From Curvibacter sp. AEP1-3 (GTDB lineage Bacteria > Pseudomonadota > Gammaproteobacteria > Burkholderiales > Burkholderiaceae_C), in the NCBI RefSeq assembly GCF_002163715.1, contig NZ_CP015698.1, positions 3,981,674-4,045,673 of the forward strand: DNA of 64,000 bases, given 5' to 3'. Under the pieces are notes generated by a model, which saw nothing but the letters and a program-made list of their open reading frames with translations, had not been told where the DNA came from and did not search any database. The position numbers and the translations under genes were made by a program. Positions 1 through 8,339 of the stretch are shown here, one piece after another (positions within the stretch are counted from its first letter, which is position 1; each line of letters opens with the position of its first letter).

Positions 1-1149
1 CAGATCGATGGACAGCAGAGCCAAGGGGTGTTTCCCGGCTACCTTTTCCGTCAAAAATTCCCGGAGCTTGAAGCGGTTGGTCAGTCCGGTCAAAGAGTCC
101 GTGTGGGCCAGCTGACGCAAAAGGTTGGTGCTTTGCACTTTTTCCGTGACATCGGAGACCACACCACGCCAACCGGAGAAGATGCCGTCGTCGTCTTGCA
201 GCGCCTTGCCATTGAGCTGGATGTGTCGGTTTCCAGTGGCGCCTTTGAAGGAAATCTGCAATTCTTTGAACGGCTTGCCACTCGCCAAAGCCTCTGACAG
301 GCTGACTGCACCGGTTGCATCGATGGGCACCAAGATGCTCATCCATGTGTTGCCTGCGACTTTTTCCTCACTGACTTGGAGCAGCTCGCAAAACTTGGGC
401 GAGATGTGCACCAGGCGACCGGCGGCGTCGGTTTCCCAGAGTGCGTCTCCGGCGTTTTGTTCAAAGTCCGAGAGAAGCACAGAGATCGTCTGTTCCTGCT
501 GTTGCGATTGGCTCTCCGCATTGATCAAGGCCATGGACTTGCGCCAGGCGGTCAGGGCGGCGAGCGTCACCAAAGGGGCATAGACACTGACCAACGCCGC
601 AACGCCTGAATACGCAGGGTTACCGCTACGCCACAGAGCTGCGAGGGCCGAGGCACTGAACACCGTGACATAGGCCACGCTGGCCAGTGGTAGCGGGTTC
701 AGTACAAAACCGCCGGCACCGATCATCCCGGTCAGCAGGGTGGCGATGGTCAACTGTTGGCTGTCAGAGGCGCCCGGAAACCAGAAGACCGGAATAAAGG
801 CCCATACGCTACCGAGCACGATGGCGTGCCACGTGGCTTTGTGGATGGTGCCAGGTGAAGCTTGGGTGAATTGCCGACCCAAACTCCGGCGCCAGCTGCG
901 CAACGCAAACAATCACACGGTCAGGATGCCGGCAAACCAAAGCAACAGTTCCCAGCTGATGTCTGGAGAAAATGTCCACAAAATCAGCCCGGCGCTGGCG
1001 ATGTTGGCCAGCATGGTTTCGGGTGTCAGCCGGACGACGGCAGACAGATGCACAGCACGCAGCCTGCCCGCTTGCGGAGTTGCGGCGCTGTACATGTCTA
1101 CCAAGCCGGCCCGGAAACCGGTAGCAGGGCGGGAGGCGTTACCTTTCAT
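1..1149 (-). pseudogene. Membrane PAS-GGDEF protein, partial and interrupted by an in-frame TGA
   Basis: The gene reads leftward from an ATG at 1149 and runs off the left edge of the window. The frame is open over its whole length except for one TGA at 913-915 (codon 79). Residues before and after the stop form one continuous membrane domain of about six hydrophobic segments. A PAS-like stretch follows (ALWETDAAGRLVHISPKF), then the start of a GGDEF domain (HTDSLTGLTNRFKL); the GGDEF motif itself lies outside the window. Related proteins are membrane-bound diguanylate cyclases that make c-di-GMP. The stop most simply reflects a TGG-to-TGA or CGA-to-TGA change. Re-initiation, for example at the ATG at 726, would lose the first membrane segments. 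A sequencing error cannot be excluded. Confidence 0.7.
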
Positions 1150-1227
1150 GGTGCTGGGCTGGGGATTACACGGGTTCCGCAGAAATGTTGATGTACATCC
1201 TACACCGTGACTCAGCCGTCAAAGGCG

Positions 1228-1259
1228 AAAAAAAGCCCGGTGCTTCGCAGCAACCGGGC
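1228..1259 (-). terminator. Intrinsic terminator of the acyl-CoA dehydrogenase operon
   Basis: On the minus strand a stem GCCCGGT / ACCGGGC (1235-1241 with 1253-1259) is followed by a run of seven T. It lies 20 bases after the stop of the last dehydrogenase gene. Confidence 0.8.
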
Positions 1260-1279
1260 CTATCGGACACCGCCGCAGA

Positions 1280-2395
1280 TCAGGCGAAAACGCCAGCCGT
1301 GTCCTGCATGCGGGCTGACACTTCACCCAGGTGGTGCAGGGTGTCGCCAAAGCTCATTTCCAGTTCTGTGAGCTTTCGGAAGTAGTGGCTCACGATGTAC
1401 TCGTCCGTCACGCCAATGCCCCCATGCAGCTGCACCGACTGCTGACTGATGAAGCGCATGCTGGTGCCCAGCTGGTATTTGGCGCGGGCCATGGCCGCGC
1501 GGCGTTCCGGTGCGGGTGCATTGAGCTTGAGGCTGGCGTAGTAGCTCATGGAGCGGGCCAGCTCCAGCTGCATCTTCATGTCGGCCATGCGATGGCGCAG
1601 CGCCTGGAAGCTGCTGATCGCCACACCGAACTGCTTGCGGGTGTTCATGTACTCGGCGGTGATGTCCAGTGTCTTGTCCATCACGCCCACGGCCTCTGCG
1701 CAGGTGGCGGCAATGCCGATGTCCACCGCGTGTTCCAGCGCAGCCTGGCCTTGGGTGGTGATCAGGGTCGCAGGAGCATTTTTGAAGGCGACTTCTGCCG
1801 CGCGGCCACCGCCCTGGGTGTTGTAGCCCCGGGTGCTGACGCCCGCAGATTCGCGCTCCACCAAATACAGGCCCATGACGCTATTGACCTTGGCGGAGAC
1901 GATGTAGGCATCGGCCTTGTCGCCGGCAGCTACTATGCTTTTTGTAGCGTTCAGCACATAGCCACCGGGCGCCTGGTGCGCTTTTCCTGCAATGGCATCC
2001 AGAGCGTAGCGGCTGCCGCGCTCCTGGTAGGCCAGGGTCACCAGCTTTTCGCCACTGGCCACACCGGGCAGCCAAGCGGCACGGGTGGCGGCATCCGCAT
2101 AGCCTGCCAACACCGCACCGGCGATCAGGCTCTGCGCCAGAGGCTCCATCACCATGCCGCGGCCCAGCTCCTCCATCACCACCATGCCTTCGATGGGGCC
2201 CAACCCCATGCCGCCATCGTCTTCGGGCACATAGAGGCCGGTAAGTCCCAGCTCTGCCAGCTCGGCATAAGCGGCGGCATCAAAGCCACCGGCTTTTTCG
2301 GCCGCGCGGCGGCGATCGAAGGTGTAGCCCTTGTCAACGTACTTGCGCACCGCGTCGCGCAGTTGTTCCTGGTCGTCAGAAAAATCAAAGTCCAT
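1280..2395 (-). CDS. pimD: Acyl-CoA dehydrogenase, PimD-type small subunit
   Basis: This 371-residue FAD-dependent acyl-CoA dehydrogenase introduces a 2,3 double bond into an acyl-CoA, passing electrons to electron-transfer flavoprotein in the cytoplasm. The N-terminus (MDFDFSDDQEQLRDAVRKYV) and the C-terminal motif QLHGGIGVTDEYIVSHYFRK are typical of the family. It starts 12 bases after the stop of the larger dehydrogenase, so the two are one operon and probably form a heteromeric enzyme, as for the pimeloyl-CoA dehydrogenase pair PimC/PimD of Rhodopseudomonas. The dicarboxylic substrate is inferred from that pairing only. Residues around 1922-1956 are encoded by a sequence faintly like the dispersed repeat. 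Confidence 0.85.
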   Translation of the reverse strand: MDFDFSDDQEQLRDAVRKYVDKGYTFDRRRAAEKAGGFDAAAYAELAELGLTGLYVPEDDGGMGLGPIEGMVVMEELGRGMVMEPLAQSLIAGAVLAGYADAATRAAWLPGVASGEKLVTLAYQERGSRYALDAIAGKAHQAPGGYVLNATKSIVAAGDKADAYIVSAKVNSVMGLYLVERESAGVSTRGYNTQGGGRAAEVAFKNAPATLITTQGQAALEHAVDIGIAATCAEAVGVMDKTLDITAEYMNTRKQFGVAISSFQALRHRMADMKMQLELARSMSYYASLKLNAPAPERRAAMARAKYQLGTSMRFISQQSVQLHGGIGVTDEYIVSHYFRKLTELEMSFGDTLHHLGEVSARMQDTAGVFA

Positions 2396-2407
2396 GTTCT
2401 TCTCCCG

Positions 2408-3613
2408 TTAGCCCAGGACGACCTGAGCCACAATGTTTCGTTGCACCTCGTTGCTGCCGCCATAGATGGTGGTCTTGCGCAGGTTGAAGTAAGCGGAGGC
2501 CAAGGGCGCATTGCCCACTTCACCGCCGGGGAAGCCACCCAGGGCTCCGGCAGTGGCGTCGCCTTGCCAGCCGGCTTCCATGGCTTCGCGGATGAGCGGC
2601 AGGGCAAATGGGCCGGCAGCCAGCATCATCAGCTCGCTGTAGCGCTGCTGGATCTCGCTGCCACGAATCTTTAGCAAGCCTGCAATGTCCAGAGAGTTCT
2701 TGCCGCTCTTCTCAGCGGACAGTACGCGCAACACCATCATCTCGAGCGCAACGACGTCCACTTCCAACTTGGCGATTTCGTCGCGGAAGCGGCTGTCTTC
2801 CCACACGCCCTCGCGCTTGGCAATTCGCTTGAGGCGCTCCAGCTCGCGCTTGGAGCGGTTGATGTCGGCAATGTTGGTGCGCTCGTGGCTGAGCAGGTGT
2901 TTGGCGTAGGTCCAGCCCTTGTTTTCTTCACCGATGAGGTTCTCCACCGGGACTTCCACGTTATCAAAAAAGACTTCGTTCACCTCGTGGCCGCCGTCGA
3001 GCATGATGATGGGGCGCACCGTCACGCCGGGGCTCCTCATGTCGATCAGCAGGAAGCTGATGCCGGTTTGTGGCTTGCCTTCATTGCTGGTGCGCACCAG
3101 ACAGAAGATCCACTCGCCGTACTGGCCCAGCGTGGTCCAGGTCTTCTGGCCGTTCACGATGTATTGGTTGCCCTGGCGCTCTGCGCGGGTCTTGACCGAG
3201 GCCAGGTCCGAGCCGGAGCCCGGTTCGCTGTAGCCTTGGCTCCACCAGACTTCGCCGCTGGCAATGCCGGGCAAAAAGCGCTGTTGCTGTTCGGCGTTGC
3301 CAAAGGCCATGATGACCGGCGCCACCATCACCGGGCCGAAGGGGATGACCCTTGGCGCACCGGCGAGCGCGCATTCTTCTTCAAACAAATGCTTTTGGAT
3401 GGCCGTCCAGCCGGGGCCGCCAAACTCCTTGGGCCAGCCGAAACCCAGCCAGCCTTTGGCGCCCAAAATTTTGGCCCATCGCTGGTGGTCTTCGCGGGTC
3501 AGCTCCAGGGCGTTGTGCACTTTGTGGGCGATGTCGGCGGGCAGGTGGGAAGTCACCCAAGTGCGCACCTCCTCGCGGAAAGCCTGTTCCTCAGGCGTGA
3601 ATGCCAGATCCAT
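2408..3613 (-). CDS. pimC: Acyl-CoA dehydrogenase, PimC-type large subunit
   Basis: This is a 401-residue acyl-CoA dehydrogenase and the first gene of a two-gene operon. Visible family signatures are the N-terminal MDLAFTPEEQAFREEVRTWV, the flavin/substrate stretch QGYSEPGSGSDLASVKTRAE and the C-terminal TTIYGGSNEVQRNIVAQVVL. Together with the downstream small subunit it resembles PimC/PimD, which oxidise pimeloyl-CoA and other long or dicarboxylic acyl-CoAs. The usual catalytic glutamate position before the GGSNEVQR motif is not obvious, which may mean the partner carries part of the chemistry. The ATG at 3613 is preceded by a GGAG ribosome-binding site. Confidence 0.85.
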   Translation of the reverse strand: MDLAFTPEEQAFREEVRTWVTSHLPADIAHKVHNALELTREDHQRWAKILGAKGWLGFGWPKEFGGPGWTAIQKHLFEEECALAGAPRVIPFGPVMVAPVIMAFGNAEQQQRFLPGIASGEVWWSQGYSEPGSGSDLASVKTRAERQGNQYIVNGQKTWTTLGQYGEWIFCLVRTSNEGKPQTGISFLLIDMRSPGVTVRPIIMLDGGHEVNEVFFDNVEVPVENLIGEENKGWTYAKHLLSHERTNIADINRSKRELERLKRIAKREGVWEDSRFRDEIAKLEVDVVALEMMVLRVLSAEKSGKNSLDIAGLLKIRGSEIQQRYSELMMLAAGPFALPLIREAMEAGWQGDATAGALGGFPGGEVGNAPLASAYFNLRKTTIYGGSNEVQRNIVAQVVLG

Positions 3614-3681
3614 TGCAGTCTCCTCGGTCTCGTTATCAGGTTCAACAGAACTTTACGCCGTGTTTTAGCACGGTCGTTCTT

Positions 3682-4356
3682 TTATTCTTGTCCGGGTTGT
3701 GACATTCCGAGTTCGGCGCACAGTTTTTGTACGGTGGCGCGCAGGTCGGCAACCTCCGCTTCCAGTTGCGTGACACGGGCCTGAAGCTCCACGCTTGCCG
3801 GGCCCATTGCAGCGCCGGACCGGCAGCCCACCGCCGCGCTGGCATCCACCGGCCCGCACATCAGGTGGGCCCAGCGTTGTTCGCGGGCCCCGGGTGCGCG
3901 GTCCAGCTTGATGACCAAGGGGCCGCCTTTTTCTTCACTGCGTTCCTGCAGCTCGTCCAGAAACGCTTCGACCGACGAGGTGTCGGCAAAACGGTACCAG
4001 CGCTCGGCATTCAGACGCAGCTCGGCGGCCGTCTGCGGGCCGCGCAACATCAAGAGGCCCAGCAACACAGCACTTTGTTCAGGCACACCGATACCCCGTT
4101 GGGCGTTGTGGGTGAACTTGACGGCGCGTCCGCCGCTGGTCTCGTGCACCAGTCCGGCCTCACGCAGGCTGTCGACGGCATTGCTGACTTCGGACTCGCT
4201 CAGCTCCATCAGCGGCTCCCGGCTGGTTTTTTGGTTGCAGCCCAGCAGCAGGCTGTTCAGGGTCAGGGGGTAGCTGTCGGGCACGGTGCGGGCTTTTTCC
4301 ATCAGGGTGGCCAGCACGCGGGCTTCGACAGGGGTGAGCAGGAGGGGGGTGGTCAT
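3682..4356 (-). CDS. YceH family protein (UPF0502)
   Basis: This 224-residue cytoplasmic protein starts with [20 protein letters not shown] and continues into a tandem winged-helix region ([20 protein letters not shown]), the hallmark of the YceH family. The C-terminus (from about residue 180) forms a short coiled coil ([21 protein letters not shown]). The family is conserved but without a settled function; E. coli yceH lies beside the membrane protein gene mviM. Here it stands alone, divergent from purN with only 13 bases between the two start codons, so the two promoters must overlap or lie inside the opposite gene. Confidence 0.85.
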   Translation of the reverse strand: MTTPLLLTPVEARVLATLMEKARTVPDSYPLTLNSLLLGCNQKTSREPLMELSESEVSNAVDSLREAGLVHETSGGRAVKFTHNAQRGIGVPEQSAVLLGLLMLRGPQTAAELRLNAERWYRFADTSSVEAFLDELQERSEEKGGPLVIKLDRAPGAREQRWAHLMCGPVDASAAVGCRSGAAMGPASVELQARVTQLEAEVADLRATVQKLCAELGMSQPGQE

Positions 4357-4369
4357 AATTCAGCCAGTT

Positions 4370-4963
4370 ATGAAAAACATCGTGATTTTGATCTCTGGCG
4401 GTGGCTCCAACATGGCTGCCATCGTGCGCGCATCCCAAAAAGAAGACTGGGCGAGCCGTTATGGCGCCCGTGTGGCGGCGGTTATCAGCAACAAAGGCAC
4501 CGCGAGCGGCTTGGTGTTCGGCAAAGAGCAGGGTCTGGATACCCATGTGCTGGACCACAAAACCTATGCTGACCGCGAAGCGTTTGATGCCGCCTTGGCT
4601 GAGGTGATCGACCGCTACGACACGCCGCAGGCACCCGTCCTGGTGGTGCTGGCCGGGTTCATGCGCATCCTCACCGCGGGCTTTGTGGGGAAGTATGCCG
4701 GGCGTCTGGTGAACATTCACCCCTCGCTGTTGCCGGCTTTTGGCGGCTTGAACACGCACCAACGGGCGCTGGATGCCGGTTGCAAATTTGCCGGTGCCAC
4801 CGTGCACCTGGTGACGCCTGAGCTGGACCATGGACCGATCTTGGAGCAGGCCGTGGTGCCCGTGTTGTCTGGCGATACAGCAGACGCACTGGCCGCCCGG
4901 GTACTCACGCAGGAGCACCGCATTTACCCCCAGGCGGTTGCGACGCTGCTATCAAAAAAGTAG
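4370..4963 (+). CDS. purN: Phosphoribosylglycinamide formyltransferase
   Basis: PurN transfers a formyl group from 10-formyltetrahydrofolate to glycinamide ribonucleotide, the third step of purine synthesis, in the cytoplasm. The 197-residue protein shows the N-terminal ILISGGGSNMAAIV phosphate loop, the catalytic Asn/His block NIHPSLLPAFGG and the catalytic Asp in DHGPILEQAV. The last codons (LLSKK stop) are encoded by the first part of a dispersed repeat copy (4948-4995), so the natural C-terminus appears to have been replaced or extended by it. The chosen ATG gives the standard start MKNIVILISGGG. Confidence 0.95.
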   Translation: MKNIVILISGGGSNMAAIVRASQKEDWASRYGARVAAVISNKGTASGLVFGKEQGLDTHVLDHKTYADREAFDAALAEVIDRYDTPQAPVLVVLAGFMRILTAGFVGKYAGRLVNIHPSLLPAFGGLNTHQRALDAGCKFAGATVHLVTPELDHGPILEQAVVPVLSGDTADALAARVLTQEHRIYPQAVATLLSKK

Positions 4964-4995
4964 CTGCCAGCGCACATTCCGTTTGCGCTAGCAGC
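4948..4995 (+). repeat. Dispersed repeat copy 1 (purN / EF-hand junction), bidirectional terminator-like
   Basis: This full copy begins GCTATCAAAAAAGTAGCTGCC and ends GCGCTAGCAGC. The right part forms a 12-bp stem (GCTGCCAGCGCA with a TGCGCTAGCAGC-type partner). A T run follows on both strands: ACTTTTTAT rightward, and TACTTTTTT leftward on the complement. It lies between convergent purN and the EF-hand gene, and contains the purN stop codon. Confidence 0.85.
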
Positions 4996-5000
4996 ACTTT

Positions 5001-5906
5001 TTATGCTGAAGCGCTGAGCAGGCTGCTTGTGCTTCCGCCCAGACCCTGCGCGACTTGGGCATAGATCTGCTTGGCAAGGTTGGCAATCACAGCGCTGGTT
5101 TTGCTGTCATCCGTGTCAGTCGCAGATGCAGACGACGTGCTGTCTGTCCCGGAATCGCTGTCACTTCCCGACAGCGAAGCCACCGCGTTCTTGATTTCTC
5201 CCACCAAGCGCTCAATCTCTGACACCGTGCCGTCCTGGTTGGTGTCCAAGGGGTCGTAGGTCGCACTGTTGCTGGACTCTGTTTTCTCGGCACCGCCATG
5301 CCCGCCACCGGGGGGCGGTCCGCCCGGTCCACCGGGGCCATGCGCACCTTGTGTGCCACTGCTGCCTTGGGAACCCTCAGGTGGCTGGGGCCGGCCGGCA
5401 TCGAACTCGGTTTGCGACAAGGAGCCACTGCCGTCGGTGTCGAGCTGGCTGAAGTCCTGGCTGACATCCTGGCCGGTATCAGCCTTGATTTTGTCGGTCA
5501 ACACTTGCAGCTCGTCCTTGCTGACGGAGCCGTCGCCATCGGTATCGACCTTGGCGAACAAGTCGTCCTGGCTGCCATTGCTGCCACCCATGCCACGGGA
5601 CTGGGCGAAGTCCATGGTCGAGGGCGGAGGCGGCATCAGGTCTTTCATGCCCTTGTCCAGCTCATCGCTGGAGAGGCTGCCGTCGGAGTTGCTGTCCATT
5701 TTCGTGAACAGTTCTTTGCTGTCGCCCAGGCTGGTGCCAGTTTTGCTGGCGATATCGCTCAACATGCTGCTGAGTTCGGTCTGGTCGACGCTGCCACTGC
5801 TGTCGGTGTCGACCTTGGCGAACATCTTCGCCTGGTGCTGGGCCCGTTGTGCACTGACTGCCGCCCAGGCATTGCTGGAACCGCTGACCCCGCTGATGGT
5901 GCTCAT
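5001..5906 (-). CDS. Five-EF-hand calcium-binding protein (XopAW-like)
   Basis: This 301-residue protein has five canonical EF-hand loops: DTDSSGSVDQTE (33-44), DSNSDGSLSSDE (71-82), DTDGDGSVSKDE (121-132), DTDGSGSLSQTE (156-167) and DTNQDGTVSEIE (221-232). A Gly/Pro/His-rich linker sits at about 177-206, and a Ser/Thr/Asp-rich stretch precedes a short C-terminal helix. No signal peptide is visible. Similar proteins are often labelled XopAW-type calcium-binding effectors, but no type III secretion genes are nearby. It is divergent from a two-component system 223 bases away. ATG 5906 is preferred over an ATG two codons upstream. Confidence 0.8.
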   Translation of the reverse strand: MSTISGVSGSSNAWAAVSAQRAQHQAKMFAKVDTDSSGSVDQTELSSMLSDIASKTGTSLGDSKELFTKMDSNSDGSLSSDELDKGMKDLMPPPPSTMDFAQSRGMGGSNGSQDDLFAKVDTDGDGSVSKDELQVLTDKIKADTGQDVSQDFSQLDTDGSGSLSQTEFDAGRPQPPEGSQGSSGTQGAHGPGGPGGPPPGGGHGGAEKTESSNSATYDPLDTNQDGTVSEIERLVGEIKNAVASLSGSDSDSGTDSTSSASATDTDDSKTSAVIANLAKQIYAQVAQGLGGSTSSLLSASA

Positions 5907-6129
5907 GGTCATTTCCTTTCTCGGTAGGTGGGTGAAGTGCCACCCGGAACCGATGGAGCCGAGCGACAGCTTGATTCTTGAAAGCGGAGGTATCGCCGGT
6001 TTGTCGGCTTTGTACCGGGCTTGATACAAAAGGCGGTTTCAAGCGTTGAGAAGCGGGCCGCACACCTGCCAATTCAGGGCTTTGCGAGGCGGGTGGTTTT
6101 CTACACTGAGCGGGCCGAAGGGACTGTCC

Positions 6130-6870
6130 ATGCATACCAAGATATCCATCCTCATCGTTGACGACGACGCCGAAATCACCGAGCTGTTGGGCGAGTACCT
6201 CAGTCGATTCAACTTCGAGGTGCACACGGCTTGCGACGCAGACAGCATGCGCGCCCAGTTGGCCCGCCATGCGGTGAATCTGGTGGTGCTGGATGTGATG
6301 CTGCCCGGCACGGACGGGCTCACCTTGTCCCGCGAAATCCGTGAACGCTCCCAGATCCCGGTGATCATGCTCACCGCCCGGACCACCACGTTTGACCGCA
6401 TCATGGGGCTGGAAAACGGGGCGGACGACTACATGGGCAAACCCTTTGAGCCGCGTGAGCTGGTCGCCCGTATCCACACCGTGCTGCGCCGCTCGCAAGG
6501 CGCCAAAGAGGTCGCCCCGAATGTGGCACGCAGTGATGTGGTCTGCTTTGACGGCTGGGAGCTGCACCGCGAGGAACGTACGCTGGTGTCGCCAACCGGC
6601 TTGGTAGTGGCCTTGTCAAACGCCGAGTTCAGGCTCCTGAATACCTTTTTGCAGACACCACGCCGTTTGTTCAGTCGTGACCAGCTGATGGAGCAGGCAC
6701 GCGGCCGGGCCATGGACGCGTTTGAACGCAGCATCGACTTGCTGGTGTCCCGCCTGAGGCAGAAGCTGGCGGATGACCCCGACGAGCCTTCCATGATCAA
6801 AACCGTGCGCGGAGCGGGCTACATGTTCAATGTGCAGTCGGTGCAAGGGCGGATGGCTTGGCGGGTATGA
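6130..6870 (+). CDS. OmpR-family response regulator
   Basis: This 246-residue DNA-binding response regulator has a receiver domain with the acidic pocket DDD at 11-13, the phosphorylated Asp55 (VVLDVMLPG) and Lys104 (DDYMGKPFEP). The C-terminal winged helix (about 140-235) ends with the typical RGAGYMF. It overlaps the histidine kinase gene by ATGA, so the two are translationally coupled. The genes form a divergent arrangement with the EF-hand gene, which is a plausible target. Target and signal are unknown. Confidence 0.9.
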   Translation: MHTKISILIVDDDAEITELLGEYLSRFNFEVHTACDADSMRAQLARHAVNLVVLDVMLPGTDGLTLSREIRERSQIPVIMLTARTTTFDRIMGLENGADDYMGKPFEPRELVARIHTVLRRSQGAKEVAPNVARSDVVCFDGWELHREERTLVSPTGLVVALSNAEFRLLNTFLQTPRRLFSRDQLMEQARGRAMDAFERSIDLLVSRLRQKLADDPDEPSMIKTVRGAGYMFNVQSVQGRMAWRV

Positions 6871-8027
6871 GGGCCTCGACGGCATGGCTTACACGATGGA
6901 AGGGGATGGCCGCGCGTTGCGTGCCGGATACCTTGTTCGGACGTCTCGCGTTGCTATTGGCTGTGGCGGTGCTCAGTAGCCATGTGCTGGCATTGACCCT
7001 GCTGTTTGAAATGCGGCCCGACTTCAAGCCGGGTTTTCCTCCGCATGGCGCACCCGGTGAGCAGATGGCATTTGCCACACCTATTGCGGATGCTGGCACG
7101 GGATTGCAGGGTCAAGCACTGCCGGAGCCTCCTCCTCATCCCGGACCGGGGCCCCACGGTGGTCCGCCGCCTGCCGGAATTCTGCTGGACATCGGGGTGC
7201 GTTTGGGGGCCTTGCTTTTGGCGGCTTGGGTGGGGGCGCGCTGGCTCTCCGACCCGGTGCGCCGGCTTGCCGGTGCTGCCCGTGAGTTGGGCCATAACAT
7301 CCACCGAGCGCCCTTGCCTGAGACAGGCACCCTGGAGTGCCGTGAGGCCACGCAGGTGTTCAACCAGATGCAGCAGCACATCCGAGCGCAGCTCGAGCAG
7401 CGCGACCAGTTTGTAGCTGCGGTTTCGCACGATCTGCGCACGCCGCTCACCCGCTTGGCGCTGAGGGCAGAGTCATTGAAAGACGAGGCGGAACGTCAAC
7501 GCTTTGCCAAAGACATTACCGAGATGGACGCGATGATCCGCGCGACCTTGGATTATCTGCGCGGGGCAGCGGATGCGGAACCCTGGAAGCCCATGGACAT
7601 GGCTTCTCTGGTCAGCAGTCTCGCGCATGACCAGCAGGACTGTGGTCACGACGTGTCCGTGGAGGCCACTACTTTGCAGGGGTTTCCCCCCGTGCGCACC
7701 CAGGCCAGCGCACTGCGGCGATGCCTCAATAACCTGCTGGACAACGCCGTGCGCTACGGCGGTGGGGCCAAGGTGCAATTGGAACTAGCAGACAAAACTC
7801 TGCGGGTGCTGGTGCGGGACCGGGGCCCCGGCATTCCCGAAGGCGAACTCACCAAGGTCTTGCAGCCTTTCTACCGGGTGGAAAGCTCGCGCAATAGGCA
7901 TACCGGCGGGGTTGGCTTGGGCCTGGCCGCAGCCCATGACATTGCCCGGCAGCACGGTGGTAGCCTGCTACTGCGAAACATCCCGCATGGTGGCTTGGAG
8001 GCCGAGTTGGCCTTGCCGGTCATCTGA
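6867..8027 (+). CDS. Membrane sensor histidine kinase
   Basis: This 386-residue kinase is the partner of the upstream regulator. Transmembrane segments at about 26-47 and 104-127 enclose a short periplasmic loop of about 55 residues that is very rich in His, Pro and Gly (PEPPPHPGPGPHGGPPP). A HAMP-like segment follows, then the phospho-acceptor His188 (AAVSHDLRTPLTRL) and an ATPase domain with N box (NNLLDNAVRYGG) and G boxes (DRGPGIP, GGVGLGLAAA). A small His/Pro-rich loop suits metal-ion or envelope-stress sensing, but this is inference. A dispersed repeat follows the stop by 4 bases. Confidence 0.9.
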   Translation: MRASTAWLTRWKGMAARCVPDTLFGRLALLLAVAVLSSHVLALTLLFEMRPDFKPGFPPHGAPGEQMAFATPIADAGTGLQGQALPEPPPHPGPGPHGGPPPAGILLDIGVRLGALLLAAWVGARWLSDPVRRLAGAARELGHNIHRAPLPETGTLECREATQVFNQMQQHIRAQLEQRDQFVAAVSHDLRTPLTRLALRAESLKDEAERQRFAKDITEMDAMIRATLDYLRGAADAEPWKPMDMASLVSSLAHDQQDCGHDVSVEATTLQGFPPVRTQASALRRCLNNLLDNAVRYGGGAKVQLELADKTLRVLVRDRGPGIPEGELTKVLQPFYRVESSRNRHTGGVGLGLAAAHDIARQHGGSLLLRNIPHGGLEAELALPVI

Positions 8028-8031
8028 AAAC

Positions 8032-8077
8032 GCTATCAAATCAGGAGCTGCTTGCGCATATCCCGCGGGCGCTAGAG
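8032..8077 (+). repeat. Dispersed repeat copy 2 (kinase / DUF1653 junction)
   Basis: It has the pattern GCTATCAAATCAGGAGCTG, then GCGCATATCC, then GGGCGCTAGAG. The copy fills almost the whole space between two convergent genes, as do copies 1, 9 and 10. Confidence 0.8.
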
Positions 8078-8083
8078 ATCAGT

Positions 8084-8323
8084 TTAGCCATCAATCTTGG
8101 TGAAGCGGGGCTGCGCTACCCCCTCAATCACCACCGTTTCCAGAAACATCGCTGCGGGTCGGACCCAGAGGCCTTGTTCGCCATACAGAGCGCGATACAG
8201 CGTCATGGGTTCACAGGTTTCGCTGTGGCGCACCGTGTCCAGCACCTGGTACTCCATGCCCTTGTAATGGCGATAGCGGCCGGGCGGGGTGATCACGAGA
8301 GGGGGTAGTTTTTCATCGAACAT
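8084..8323 (-). CDS. DUF1653 domain protein
   Basis: This small 79-residue cytoplasmic protein contains the family pattern PPGRYRHYKGMEYQVLDTVRHSET followed by LYRALYGEQGLWVRPAAMFLE. The function of DUF1653 is not established. It is divergent from the RsmB-type methyltransferase with only 16 bases between the start codons. Confidence 0.85.
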   Translation of the reverse strand: MFDEKLPPLVITPPGRYRHYKGMEYQVLDTVRHSETCEPMTLYRALYGEQGLWVRPAAMFLETVVIEGVAQPRFTKIDG

Positions 8324-8339
8324 GGGACAATACTAGGTT

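Noticed and set aside
913..915. Selenocysteine insertion at the in-frame TGA
   Set aside because: The protein is a membrane c-di-GMP synthase type with no known selenium role, and no SECIS-like hairpin was evident right after the codon. A point change is simpler.
1922..1956. Half copy of the dispersed repeat inside the small dehydrogenase subunit gene
   Set aside because: The sequence GCTACAAAAAGCATAGTAGC matches only the left blocks with a three-base change in spacing and lacks the GCGCTA part, so chance similarity is not excluded.
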